Source of the DNA: Chromatiales bacterium
Lineage (GTDB): Bacteria > Pseudomonadota > Gammaproteobacteria > Steroidobacterales > GCA-2729495
Direction: 5' to 3'
Assembly (NCBI GenBank): GCA_020351875.1
Contig: CP070671.1
Location: forward strand, 451,103-515,102
DNA: 64,000 bases
In this document: positions 25,922-34,594 of the stretch, in pieces
How the letters are laid out: each line of letters starts with the position of its first letter
How positions within the stretch are numbered: position 1 is the stretch's first letter
Notes under the pieces: model-generated
The model's input: the letters and a program-made list of their open reading frames with translations, nothing else
Databases searched by the model: none
What the model was told of the DNA's origin: nothing
Made by a program: the position numbers and the translations under genes

Positions 25922-27406
25922 TCAGGCCGCCGGCACGCAGCGTCCATCGGCCCAGCTCCGCAACCCGGCCACCCGCTCGGCCATGACCACGGACAGCGGG
26001 CGGGTGCGCAGGAACTCAGACAGCAGGTGCCCGCTGCCTAGTGCCGCGCCGTCCGCATGGGCCGTGTACCAGGCCGCGACGATGCCCTGCTCCAGCTCGG
26101 CCCCGGAAAAGCCCTCCGTTGCCTGGGCCATTCTCGATAGATCGAAGCTTTTCGGCTCCATTTCTCGCTTTTTCAGGTGAATTTCCAGGATTTTCTGCCT
26201 GGTCTCCCCATCCGGCAGGTCGACGAAAAACAGCTCGTCGAAGCGCCCCTTGCGGACCAGCTCGGGTGGCAGGCGCTGTACCTCGTTTGCCGTCGCGACC
26301 ACGAACACGCCGCCCTGCTGCTCCGCGAGCCAGGTCAGGAAGCTGCCCAGCACCCGGCGCGACGTCCCGCTGTCGCCGTCACCGGTGGCCAGGCCCTTCT
26401 CGATTTCGTCGATCCACAGCACACAGGGCGCCATCAACTCGGCCTGTGCCAGGCACTCGCGCAGCCGCCGTTCCGTTTCGCCGTGATACTTGTCATAGAG
26501 CGCTGCAAAGTCGAGTCGCAGCAGCGGGCGGCCGAGCACCCCTGCGGTGGCCCGCGCCGCGAGGCTCTTGCCGCAACCCTGCACACCGGCCAGTAACAGT
26601 CCCCGCGGCGGGTCCAGCCCCGGTGGCGGGTCGCTCACCACGCGGCGGCGTTCCGTCAGCCATTGTTTCAGCCGGCCGAGTCCGCCCACATCGGCAAAAC
26701 GCGCGAGGTCGTATTCGAAACTCAGCAGGCCGTGCCGGTTCAGCAACTCGTACTTCGCCTTCGCGACGTCGGGCAGGTCACACGCGGTGATCGCGCCGTC
26801 ATCGTGGATGGCCGCCCGGGCCAGCCGCGCGACGCCATCACGGTCTACACCCGACAGGTTCTGCACGAGCAGCTTCACGGCTTTGGGGTCGGCCTTCACC
26901 CGGCCCGGGTTCTGAGCGGCCCAGTCGCGTGCGACCTCGCGGATGATCTCCCTGCGTTCTTCGTCGTCCGGCAGCGACAGTTCGAAACGCGCGGCCAGCG
27001 GCTGCAGTTCCGGCGGCAGCTCGATGCCGTGGCTCACGAACACCAGCGTGCGGCGGTGCTCGCGGGGCGCCACCGCAATGTCCTTCACCAAGCGCACGTT
27101 GACCGGGTCGCTGAGATACGGATGAAAGTCCAGGAGGACGTAGATGCCCGGGTCTTCGACGCTGCGCACGTGCCGCAGCACCTGGTCGGGTGGCGCATTG
27201 TGCAGCTGGGGGGCGAGATCGATATCCAGGCGCTGCAGACCGGTGGTCACGGTCCAGCGGAACAGCGGGCGGTAATCGGTGGGCCGGCCGCGGACGATTA
27301 AACCGGTGATCAGGTCGAGGAACCGCGTCTCGTCATGGGTCTCGACGACCACGATCGGCACGCGGGACGCGAGGATGACGGCGAGGTCCTGGCGAGTTTC
27401 CACCAC
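25922..27406 (-). CDS. AAA ATPase, Ycf46-like
   Basis: 494 residues from a GTG start. The N-terminal ~230 residues are the degenerate ATPase-like half found in Ycf46 proteins ([31 protein letters not shown]). The C-terminal half is a complete AAA module: Walker [14 protein letters not shown], Walker [13 protein letters not shown], sensor 1 [16 protein letters not shown] with an [10 protein letters not shown] arginine finger region. Ycf46 in cyanobacteria influences CO2/pH-dependent photosynthesis; the role in heterotrophs is unknown. The gene stands alone with no partner. Confidence 0.9.
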   Translation of the reverse strand: MVETRQDLAVILASRVPIVVVETHDETRFLDLITGLIVRGRPTDYRPLFRWTVTTGLQRLDIDLAPQLHNAPPDQVLRHVRSVEDPGIYVLLDFHPYLSDPVNVRLVKDIAVAPREHRRTLVFVSHGIELPPELQPLAARFELSLPDDEERREIIREVARDWAAQNPGRVKADPKAVKLLVQNLSGVDRDGVARLARAAIHDDGAITACDLPDVAKAKYELLNRHGLLSFEYDLARFADVGGLGRLKQWLTERRRVVSDPPPGLDPPRGLLLAGVQGCGKSLAARATAGVLGRPLLRLDFAALYDKYHGETERRLRECLAQAELMAPCVLWIDEIEKGLATGDGDSGTSRRVLGSFLTWLAEQQGGVFVVATANEVQRLPPELVRKGRFDELFFVDLPDGETRQKILEIHLKKREMEPKSFDLSRMAQATEGFSGAELEQGIVAAWYTAHADGAALGSGHLLSEFLRTRPLSVVMAERVAGLRSWADGRCVPAA

Positions 27407-27676
27407 GATTCCGGCTCAGCTGTTCCGCGCGGGACGCTAACACAGAAACTGGCAGGCTGGAAAAGATAGCCCCACTGGTTGCATGACTCTCAGGGCCATA
27501 GCCAGTGCCGCGAGTCTCATCTATTCTGGCGATGGAGCCTGACAACGAATAGCAGTCCGAGTGCTGGCCCGAAAACACTTTCCGCGACAGGGGGGCCGGC
27601 AGAACCGCTGGTCAATCTCATCGCGTGGCCGGGCTGGGTTGCGACCAAAAATGCAGAAACCGACAGGAGGCTGACC

Positions 27677-28246
27677 GTGACTTACGCCGAACGGCGCCAG
27701 GAGCTAAATAACTTCCGGCAACAGATTGCGCAGCTGCGCGTGCAGATGCGCGAACTGCAGTCACACAGGGAAAGCGAGCCGGTGGCCGACTACGAATTCA
27801 GGGAAGGTAACCAGACCGCGCACCTGCGCGACCTGTTCGGTGATCACGACACGCTATTCGTCGTGCACAACATGGGCAAGGCCTGCCCCTACTGCACCTT
27901 GTGGGCCGACGGCATGAACGGCGTCCTGCCACACCTGGAGAATCGTGCGGCCTTCGTGCTGTCGTCCCCGGACTCACCGGAGATTCAGCAGGCTTTCGCG
28001 CAAGAGCGGGGCTGGGGCTTCCGGATGGTCTGCCATGCCGGTACGAGTTTTGCGGAGGACATGGGCTACACCAGCGAACACGGCTTCGAGCCGGGCGTGT
28101 CGGTGTTCCGCCGTGCCGGCAACAAGGTGCTGCGCGTGGGCGACACCAGTTTCGGGCCCGGTGACGATTTCTGTCTCGTCTGGCCGCTGTTCGACATGAT
28201 CCCGGAGGGCCCCGACGGCTGGCAACCTCGCTACAACTTTTCGTAG
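27677..28246 (+). CDS. DUF899 family thioredoxin-fold protein
   Basis: 189 residues from GTG 27677, chosen because AGGAGG lies 6 bp upstream; the frame is open to 27479 but that part has no family character. A short coiled N-terminus (QQIAQLRVQMRELQSHRE) precedes the thioredoxin-like DUF899 core with LFVVHNMGKACPYCTLWADG (a CPYC active-site-type motif), GWGFRMVCHAGTSFAEDMGY and PGVSVFRRAGNKVLRVGDTS. DUF899 proteins are predicted disulfide or peroxide-type reductases without established substrates. Confidence 0.88.
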   Translation: MTYAERRQELNNFRQQIAQLRVQMRELQSHRESEPVADYEFREGNQTAHLRDLFGDHDTLFVVHNMGKACPYCTLWADGMNGVLPHLENRAAFVLSSPDSPEIQQAFAQERGWGFRMVCHAGTSFAEDMGYTSEHGFEPGVSVFRRAGNKVLRVGDTSFGPGDDFCLVWPLFDMIPEGPDGWQPRYNFS

Positions 28247-28384
28247 CCAGCCAAAAAAATGGCGCCAGACGCCGCGTTGCGGTTTCACCAGTCCAGTTGT
28301 TTATGCTCTGCGGGTACTCTCATGTGCGCAGCACCCCCGGTGGACGGGTCTGCCAACGGGTGCTGACCGTCGATCCGAGAATCT

Positions 28385-28564
28385 ATGGAAGCCGTTTACT
28401 TCACCGTCGTCGCCATCCTGCTGTACTTCGTCGCGGACTTCATTCTCGACCGCGCGGAACGAATGGCGGGGCGGCGGTTCGACAATCGCAGCCTGATCTT
28501 TTTCGGCATCCTGATGACGCTCGCACTGGTCAGTTTCTCACTGATTCGCACGTATACGGGTTAA
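28385..28564 (+). CDS. Small two-helix membrane protein
   Basis: 59 residues, starting MEAVYFTVVAILLYFVADFI and ending SFSLIRTYTG, with two membrane helices separated by a basic segment (DRAERMAGRRFDNR). It lies 120 bp upstream of the oxidase-type operon on the same strand and is probably a small accessory or assembly protein of it. There is no recognised family. The open frame, start and hydrophobic pattern support it, but there is no independent proof of expression. Confidence 0.6.
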   Translation: MEAVYFTVVAILLYFVADFILDRAERMAGRRFDNRSLIFFGILMTLALVSFSLIRTYTG

Positions 28565-28639
28565 TGCGCATAGACATGCGGTTTCTTGGACCGCTTAATC
28601 GAATTGGGGTATCGTGTCACTAAGAAGTGCACTAACAAG

Positions 28640-28653
28640 TTGACTCAAGGCAA
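28640..28653 (+). promoter_or_regulatory. Possible FNR/DNR-type half-palindrome
   Basis: TTGAC-TCAA-GGCAA fits the loose TTGNC-N4-GNCAA pattern of NO/anaerobic Crp-Fnr regulators. However, a class II site centred here would place the transcript start at about 28688, inside the next start codon, so regulation of the operon from this exact site is doubtful. Confidence 0.25.
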
Positions 28654-28686
28654 ACGGAGCGGCACAGGCGTCTGGGGAGGTGCGTG

Positions 28687-28863
28687 ATGACCGAGTCCGA
28701 ACAACCGCGTTCCGGGCAATCCGGCGACGATGAACCAATCCCGCTCATGCAGCGGGTTCTCGATAATCCATTTCTACTGCTGTTTCTCGGCGTCGCGGTA
28801 CCCGCGGTTCTTTACCTGATCTGGGGGATCATCGAGATCGTCCAGATCCCAGTCGCTCAATAG
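28687..28863 (+). CDS. Single-helix small subunit of the oxidase complex (CbaD/subunit IIa-like)
   Basis: 58 residues with SD GGGGAGG before ATG 28687. A polar N-terminus (MTESEQPRSGQSGDDEPIPL) is followed by one membrane helix (NPFLLLFLGVAVPAVLYLIW). It ends 11 bp before the subunit II gene. B-type (ba3) heme-copper oxidases commonly carry such a one-helix subunit encoded beside subunit II, which is why I assign it to the complex. The assignment rests on position and topology, not on sequence motifs. Confidence 0.7.
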   Translation: MTESEQPRSGQSGDDEPIPLMQRVLDNPFLLLFLGVAVPAVLYLIWGIIEIVQIPVAQ

Positions 28864-28874
28864 GGGGCAGCACC

Positions 28875-29408
28875 ATGGCTCTCACACCTCCGAGCGAACG
28901 CATCTGGTGGAAAGAACCGATCGCCAAGATCGAGTTGACCTGGATCGCGATCGCGTTCTCCTGGGGCCTCATCATGTTTTTCATGATGATCTACTGGCAC
29001 GGTGCCGGCGAACAGAACCTGTCTAACGAAGCCTACCGGATCAAGCCAGAAGTGTTCGCCGAGCGGGCGCAAGCCATGATCGATGAGTACACCGTCCGTG
29101 AGGAAGAAGGCTTTCCCGTCGTGCATCCGCCGCCCGGCAGCGATGTGTACCTGATTGCCCGCCTGTGGATGTGGTGGCCGATCCTGGAACTGGAAAAAGA
29201 CCAGAGCTACCGCCTGCATCTGTCGTCGATGGACTGGCAACACGGTTTCTCGCTGCAGCCGGTGAACATCAACATCCAGGTTCACCCGGGCTACGACCTG
29301 GTCATGACGATAAAGCCAGACCAGGCAGGCGAATTCGGCATCATTTGCAACGAATACTGCGGTCTTGGCCACCATCAGATGGTGAGCAAGATGTACGTGG
29401 TCGAGTAG
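28875..29408 (+). CDS. Heme-copper oxidase/reductase subunit II with CuA site (ba3 type)
   Basis: 177 residues. One membrane helix (WIAIAFSWGLIMFFMMIYW) precedes a periplasmic cupredoxin domain. All CuA ligands are visible: H123 in DWQHGFSLQP, then C158, C162, H166 and M169 in the CNEYCGLGHHQM motif. The short length and single N-terminal helix are typical of B-type enzymes. It accepts electrons from a soluble cytochrome c or cupredoxin and passes them to subunit I, encoded 16 bp downstream. Confidence 0.93.
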   Translation: MALTPPSERIWWKEPIAKIELTWIAIAFSWGLIMFFMMIYWHGAGEQNLSNEAYRIKPEVFAERAQAMIDEYTVREEEGFPVVHPPPGSDVYLIARLWMWWPILELEKDQSYRLHLSSMDWQHGFSLQPVNINIQVHPGYDLVMTIKPDQAGEFGIICNEYCGLGHHQMVSKMYVVE

Positions 29409-29423
29409 GGGGGGACGGGTAGC

Positions 29424-31118
29424 ATGGCATCGGCAACAGACTTTAGAACCTGCCCCAACACCGGCCTCAAGGTCGACCTGACGGCGGAACGGCTGATCAA
29501 GGCCAACGCCGTCGCCGCGATCGTGTTTCTCGCGATCGGCGGGCTATTCGGCATCCTGGTGGCCTTCACCCGTTGGCCGGCCGTCCACCTGCTCCCGGCC
29601 GACTGGTTCTACCTCGCACTCACGGCGCACGGCCTGGACGTGCTGCTGGTGTGGATCATCTTCTTTGAAATTGCGCTGATGTATTTCGCATCGGCGGTCC
29701 TGCTGGGTTCCCGGCTGGCTGCACCGAAGTTCGCCTGGGCCGGGTTTGCCCTGATGCTGGTCGGTGCGTTGATCACCAACGTGGTCGTGCTGCAGGGCGA
29801 CTCCAGCGTGATGTTCACATCTTATGTACCCATGCGCGCGGCCCCCAGTTTCTACCTGGGTCTGATTCTGTTTGCCGTCGGGGCGCTGATCGGCTGCTTC
29901 GTGTTCTTCGGCACCCTGGTGGTGGCCAAGTCCGAGCAGACCTACCAGGGCTCCATCCCGCTGGTGACGTTTGGCGCGATGACGGCGGCCATCATCGCCG
30001 TGTTTACGATCGTGTCCGGCGCAATCATCCTGATTCCCACCTGGCTCTGGTCCTACGGCCTGATCGCGAATATCGACCCAATCGTCTACAAGCTCGTTTG
30101 GTGGGGCATGGGCCATTCGTCCCAGCAGATCAACGTATCCGCGCACGTGGCGGTCTGGTATGCGATCGCGGCCCTGGTCTTCGGCGCGAAACCGCTGTCG
30201 GAGAAAGTCAGCCGCATGGCCTTTCTCATGTACATCCTGTTCCTGCAGCTCGCCTCGGCCCACCACATGCTGGTGGAACCAGGACTGAGCTCTGAGTGGA
30301 AGATCTTCAACACCAGCTACGCGATGTACCTGGCCGTGGTCGGCAGCATGGTGCACGGCATGACAGTGCCGGGGTCCATCGAGGCGGCCCAGCGCAAGAA
30401 TGGCTTTGACAAGGGCTTGTTCGAGTGGCTGCGCAAGGCACCCTGGGGGAACCCGGCATTTTCCGGCATGTTCCTGTCATTGGTCATGTTCGGGTTCATC
30501 GGCGGCATTTCTGGCGTCGTGATGGGTGTTGAACAGATCAACCTGATCATGCACAACACGCTGTACGTGCCCGGCCACTTCCACGGCACTGTCGTCGCGG
30601 GCACCACCCTGGCGTTCATGGCGATGACCTATGTGCTCGTGCCACTGATTTTCCGGCGCGAGCTGATATTGAAGTCGTGGGCCCGGGCCCAGCCCTACGT
30701 ATTCGGCATCGGCGTGGCCGGCAATTCGTTGTTCATGATGGGCGCCGGCACCCTGGGCGTGTCGCGACGCCACTGGGACATCACCTTCGCCGATGCGCCA
30801 CTGCCCTTCGACTATCCCGGGGCGGCCTTCCTGATGATGGGGCTCAACGGCGTGAGCGCCATCCTGGCGCTGCTCGGCGGCCTGATGTTCGTCATCGTGA
30901 TCGTCGGCTCGGTGCTGGCCGGTCGCAAGCTGGCGCCGGACGAAAAAGTCTCCCTCGGCGAGGTCGCCGGCACCGGCCAGGCAGTGGCCGGCTACGGCAG
31001 CTCGGAAAGTATCAGGATTCCCGGTACAGCCGTGCTGGTGGCCATCTTCTTCATCGCTTTTGTCCTGTACTACTTCGTCAACTGGAAATATCTCTCCGAA
31101 ATCTGGCCAATGAGTTAA
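29424..31118 (+). CDS. B-type heme-copper subunit I lacking the active-site Tyr; probable NO reductase-like enzyme
   Basis: 564 residues, about 13 helices. The metal ligands line up with ba3 oxidase: low-spin heme H69 (LTAHGLDV) and H387, high-spin heme H385 (VPGHFHG), and CuB H231 (WWGMGH), H280 and H281 (SAHHMLVEPG). In ba3 oxidases the CuB helix reads GHPxVY and its Tyr is cross-linked to the His. Here it is G-H-S-S-Q-Q, so that Tyr is Gln235. Loss of this Tyr is a known mark of NO-reducing families derived from B-type oxidases. An oxygen-reducing enzyme with a displaced Tyr, as in cbb3, cannot be excluded. It sits in the operon with SCO and hemerythrin. Confidence 0.9.
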   Translation: MASATDFRTCPNTGLKVDLTAERLIKANAVAAIVFLAIGGLFGILVAFTRWPAVHLLPADWFYLALTAHGLDVLLVWIIFFEIALMYFASAVLLGSRLAAPKFAWAGFALMLVGALITNVVVLQGDSSVMFTSYVPMRAAPSFYLGLILFAVGALIGCFVFFGTLVVAKSEQTYQGSIPLVTFGAMTAAIIAVFTIVSGAIILIPTWLWSYGLIANIDPIVYKLVWWGMGHSSQQINVSAHVAVWYAIAALVFGAKPLSEKVSRMAFLMYILFLQLASAHHMLVEPGLSSEWKIFNTSYAMYLAVVGSMVHGMTVPGSIEAAQRKNGFDKGLFEWLRKAPWGNPAFSGMFLSLVMFGFIGGISGVVMGVEQINLIMHNTLYVPGHFHGTVVAGTTLAFMAMTYVLVPLIFRRELILKSWARAQPYVFGIGVAGNSLFMMGAGTLGVSRRHWDITFADAPLPFDYPGAAFLMMGLNGVSAILALLGGLMFVIVIVGSVLAGRKLAPDEKVSLGEVAGTGQAVAGYGSSESIRIPGTAVLVAIFFIAFVLYYFVNWKYLSEIWPMS

Positions 31119-31180
31119 ACGGGTTTGCCTGGACAGGCGCTATCTTCGACAACCTGGCCGTTGGGTGACGGTTTGCACCA

Positions 31181-31969
31181 ATGCAGTTGAGATGGAGCTG
31201 GTTGCCACTGGGCCTGAGTCTCGCATTCGCCGCCATTGCCAGCAGCGATGAGGATCTTTACGACCCCGATGCCACCCTGGCCGCCAGCCAGGCTGCTGTA
31301 GGCCGCCAGGTCGCCAACTACGAGTTTCTGGACCGCGAGGGCCAGGCCTTCAGCCTGGACCGGCTCCGCGGCCAGCCCGTCGTCGTCAGCATGATCTACA
31401 CCAGTTGCTATCACGTCTGCCCGATGATCACCCAGAATGTCGACAGGGTGACGGAAATCGCGTGGGATGCGCTCGGCGCAGACAGCTTCTCGGTCATCAC
31501 AATAGGTTTCGACACCGCAGTGGACCGTCCCGAGCGCATGCGCCAGTACGCGACCACGCGCAATATCGACGCGGCCAACTGGTATTTTCTCAGCGGCGAC
31601 GAGACCACCGTGGCGGCGCTCGCTGCGGATATCGGCTTCGTCTATTTTGCATCGCCCAAGGGGTTCGACCACACGGCGCAAACGACCGTGCTCGATGCTG
31701 ACGGGCGGGTGTACCGGCAGGTCTACGGGCAGAGCTTCAAGACCCAGGCCCTGGTGGAACCCCTGAAAGAACTGGTCTTCGAATCGCCCGTTGATGCCAC
31801 GTTTCTCGCGAGCTGGCTGGACAACGTGCGGCTGTTCTGTACGGTTTATGATCCCTCCAGTGGACGCTACCGATTTGACTACTCGATCTTCGTCGCCGCT
31901 TTCGTCGGCATCATGTGTCTCGGTGCGGTGGGTGCCTTCATCGTGCGCTCCTGGAAGGATGCGGTTTGA
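31181..31969 (+). CDS. SCO1/SenC copper chaperone with C-terminal membrane helix
   Basis: 262 residues. A signal peptide precedes a thioredoxin-like domain with the Cu-binding CxxxC (SMIYTSCYHVCPMITQNV) and the distal His (FDHTAQTTVLD). SCO proteins load or reduce the CuA site of subunit II. Unusually for the family, a membrane helix lies at the C-terminus (SIFVAAFVGIMCLGAVGAFI), so the domain is tethered by its tail. It lies 62 bp after subunit I and 31 bp before the cytochrome b fusion, in the same operon. Confidence 0.92.
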   Translation: MQLRWSWLPLGLSLAFAAIASSDEDLYDPDATLAASQAAVGRQVANYEFLDREGQAFSLDRLRGQPVVVSMIYTSCYHVCPMITQNVDRVTEIAWDALGADSFSVITIGFDTAVDRPERMRQYATTRNIDAANWYFLSGDETTVAALAADIGFVYFASPKGFDHTAQTTVLDADGRVYRQVYGQSFKTQALVEPLKELVFESPVDATFLASWLDNVRLFCTVYDPSSGRYRFDYSIFVAAFVGIMCLGAVGAFIVRSWKDAV

Positions 31970-32000
31970 CTGACCGCCGCGCAGCCGGACACCAACCCGC

Positions 32001-33569
32001 GTGAACTTGCTCAAGGATTTCGGTCGGCGCCTGTTCGAGCGCGTCGAGGGGGGCTTCGACCTCGCGTTCCCCGCCGAGTGGAACCCGTTCCGTCAGCTCG
32101 GCGCGCTCGGTTGGTTCTTCTACTGGATCGTCGCGGCCAGCGGTATCTACCTGTACATCTTTTTCGACACCGGCCTGACGCGCGCATACGAGTCGATCGA
32201 ATGGATCATGAACAACCAGTGGTATGTCGGCCAGGTGATGCGCAGCCTGCACCGTTACGCCTCGGATGCCCTGGTCGTCGTGGTCGTACTGCACCTGCTG
32301 CGCGAGTTTTCCCTGGACCGGATGCGGGGCACGCGCTGGTTCGCCTGGTTCACCGGCATCCCCTTACTCTGGTTCCTGTATGCCTGCGGCATCAGCGGGT
32401 ACTGGCTCGTCTGGGACGTGCTGGCCCAGTACATCGCGATCGCCACGACCGAATGGCTGGATACACTGCCGATCTTCGGCGAACCCACCGCTGCAAACTT
32501 CGTCAACAGCGCCGCGCTGTCTGGACGGTTTTTCAGCCTGATGGTGTTCATCCACATCGCGGTGCCCTTGATCATGCTGTTCCTGATGTGGGTGCACATC
32601 CAGCGCTACGCCCGGCCGCGCATGAATCCGCCCCGGGGTCTTGCCGCGGGTACCCTGGCGGCGCTGGTCGTGCTGTCACTGGTATTTCCGGCGGTCAGCC
32701 AGGCACCGGCCAACCTGGACACCGTGCCCGCCGTCATCGGCTTCGACTGGTTCTACCTGGCCATCTATCCGCTGCTCGATGTCGTACCGGGTGGGCAGCT
32801 CTGGCTGGGCCTCGCCATCGGCACGGTCATCCTGGCCGTGCTCCCGTGGGCACCGCCCTTGCAGAAACTGGCAACAGCCGAAGTGGATCTCGACAACTGC
32901 AATGGCTGTGGCCGCTGTGCCGAGGACTGCCCGTTCGAGGCCATCATCATGGGCCCGCGCACAGACGGTGCTGCCTACGACACTGAAGCCGTCGTCAACG
33001 CCAGCAATTGCGTCAGCTGTGGCATCTGCGCCGGGGCCTGCCCGACCTCCACACCCCACCGTCGGGCCACGGACCTGATGCCCGGCATCCAGCTGCCCGG
33101 CTACCCGATTGCCGAACTGCGCGACCGGACCCGGGCGACCGGTCAGGCATTGAGCGGCGACGACCGGGTCATGGTCTTCGGCTGTGAGCAGAGCCGCGAT
33201 CTCGCCAAGCTATCGGCACCGGGTGTCGGTGTTGTCGTATTGCCCTGCGTCGGCATGTTGCCGCCGTCGTTCATCGACTGGGTGCTGGCCCGGGATCTCG
33301 CCGACGGCGTGCTGGTCAGCGGCTGTGCGCGCGGCGACTGCTATCAACGTTTGGGGGGCAACTGGACCCGGCAGCGGGTGGCGCGGCAGCGTGATCCCTA
33401 TTTGCGGGCCCGGGTGCCCGACGAGCGGGTTGGGCTGTGCTGGACCCCGTCCGGGGACCGCGCGGGCCGGCAGGCAACACTCGACGCATTGCGCAGCGGG
33501 CTGGCGACGGCTCCCCAACTCAAGCGTCGCGCCGAGCGCACGCGCCCCGCGGAGGCCACCGGTGGCTAG
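32001..33569 (+). CDS. Cytochrome b / 2x[4Fe-4S] ferredoxin / MvhD-like fusion protein
   Basis: 522 residues in three parts. Residues 1-210 are cytochrome b/b6 N-terminal helices with two bis-His pairs, H84/H98 and H185/H199, each spaced by 14. Residues ~215-290 add further helices. Residues 295-350 carry two [4Fe-4S] motifs, CNGCGRCAEDCP (C300-C310) and CVSCGICAGACP (C337-C347). Residues ~375-475 resemble the hydrogenase iron-sulfur subunit MvhD (VMVFGCEQS, VLPCVGMLPP, GVLVSGCARGDCY). It should carry electrons between a cytoplasmic donor or the quinone pool and the heme-copper unit. The exact route is inference. It overlaps the next gene by 8 bp. Confidence 0.88.
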   Translation: MNLLKDFGRRLFERVEGGFDLAFPAEWNPFRQLGALGWFFYWIVAASGIYLYIFFDTGLTRAYESIEWIMNNQWYVGQVMRSLHRYASDALVVVVVLHLLREFSLDRMRGTRWFAWFTGIPLLWFLYACGISGYWLVWDVLAQYIAIATTEWLDTLPIFGEPTAANFVNSAALSGRFFSLMVFIHIAVPLIMLFLMWVHIQRYARPRMNPPRGLAAGTLAALVVLSLVFPAVSQAPANLDTVPAVIGFDWFYLAIYPLLDVVPGGQLWLGLAIGTVILAVLPWAPPLQKLATAEVDLDNCNGCGRCAEDCPFEAIIMGPRTDGAAYDTEAVVNASNCVSCGICAGACPTSTPHRRATDLMPGIQLPGYPIAELRDRTRATGQALSGDDRVMVFGCEQSRDLAKLSAPGVGVVVLPCVGMLPPSFIDWVLARDLADGVLVSGCARGDCYQRLGGNWTRQRVARQRDPYLRARVPDERVGLCWTPSGDRAGRQATLDALRSGLATAPQLKRRAERTRPAEATGG

Positions 33570-34062
33570 CTGGAAGTACCTGCTGCAAAGCGTGCTCTAC
33601 GCGGCCTTTATCGCGCTGATCGGCTATTTTTCGGTGGCGCCGGCGTACCGGCACGCCCACCCGGAACTGGCTGTCATCAAGCTGGCCTTCAGTCACGCAG
33701 CTGAGCGGCTCGAGCCCTGCCGTAAACTGACGCCAGAAGAGCTGGCCCAACTCGCACCGAACATGCGGCGGCCCATGGAATGTGAGCGCGAGCGGCTGCC
33801 ATTGCTGGTGGAGCTGGAGATAGACGGCGAGCTGGTATTCCGGGCCGAGGAGCCTCCGACGGGGCTGTGGCAGGACGGTGCGGCAACGATCTATCAGAAG
33901 TTCCAGGTGCAACCAGGCAGCCACGAACTGGTCGCGCGCCTGCGGGACGGTCGCGACACAGTCGGCTTCGACTACGAACAGGCAGCCAGCGTGGAGCTCG
34001 CGGCGGGGCAAAACTTCGTGATTGGCTTCCGGGCCGCAGCAGGTGGTTTCAAATTTCAATGA
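33562..34062 (+). CDS. Membrane-anchored protein of the oxidase operon, unknown family
   Basis: 166 residues from GTG 33562 with SD GGAGG 6 bp before it; it overlaps the fusion gene by 8 bp. An N-terminal helix (YLLQSVLYAAFIALIGYF) is followed by a periplasmic domain with two Cys (LEPCRKL, MECERER) and a beta-rich end (ELEIDGELVFRAEEPPTGLW, GSHELVARLRDG). It may be an assembly factor or extra subunit. I do not recognise it, and the assignment to the complex is from translational coupling only. Confidence 0.75.
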   Translation: MASWKYLLQSVLYAAFIALIGYFSVAPAYRHAHPELAVIKLAFSHAAERLEPCRKLTPEELAQLAPNMRRPMECERERLPLLVELEIDGELVFRAEEPPTGLWQDGAATIYQKFQVQPGSHELVARLRDGRDTVGFDYEQAASVELAAGQNFVIGFRAAAGGFKFQ

Positions 34063-34078
34063 ACGACGGGACGCGGTT

Positions 34079-34471
34079 GTGACTTACCTGGAATGGAAAC
34101 CAGAGTTTTCCGTCGGCGTCCCGGCCGTGGACTTCGAGCACCAGGAACTGATCGCGCTGATCAACCAGTTGCACGAGAGCCTGCAGGCGGGCGAGTCCCC
34201 TGACCGGCTGCAACAATTCGTCGGCGAGCTCAACGCGCGGATTTCGGCGCACTTCGCGCTGGAGGAAAAGCTGATGCGCGAAGCCCGGTATGACCAGTAC
34301 GCGGAGCACAAGCAGGATCACGAAGCGCTGCTCGACGAGATTGCGGATATCGGCGATGCCGTCGGTGACGACAGCGAAGCACGCAGCGATGAACTCGCCG
34401 GCCAGCTCGATGAGTGGTTCTCCGTCCATTTCCGGACCCACGACGCGCGGCTGCACCAGAAGCTGGGTTAG
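34079..34471 (+). CDS. Bacteriohemerythrin
   Basis: 130 residues from GTG 34079. The di-iron four-helix bundle motifs are present: FSVGVPAVDFEHQELIALIN, HFALEEKLMREARYDQYAEH-KQDH, and the C-terminal WFSVHFRTHDARLH. The length and W/H pattern match stand-alone bacteriohemerythrins, which bind O2 and can also bind NO. It lies 16 bp after the preceding gene in the heme-copper operon, so a role in delivering or scavenging the gaseous substrate is plausible. Confidence 0.9.
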   Translation: MTYLEWKPEFSVGVPAVDFEHQELIALINQLHESLQAGESPDRLQQFVGELNARISAHFALEEKLMREARYDQYAEHKQDHEALLDEIADIGDAVGDDSEARSDELAGQLDEWFSVHFRTHDARLHQKLG

Positions 34472-34594
34472 CCGGGAACCCGCTGGCGGCTGAACGCGCC
34501 TGCCAGCCATCCGCGGGATGCGCATACGCAGATGCCGAGATAGCCGGGGGACCGGCTTGGCCTTATAACCCGGGTAAACAACGAGGGCCTGCCC

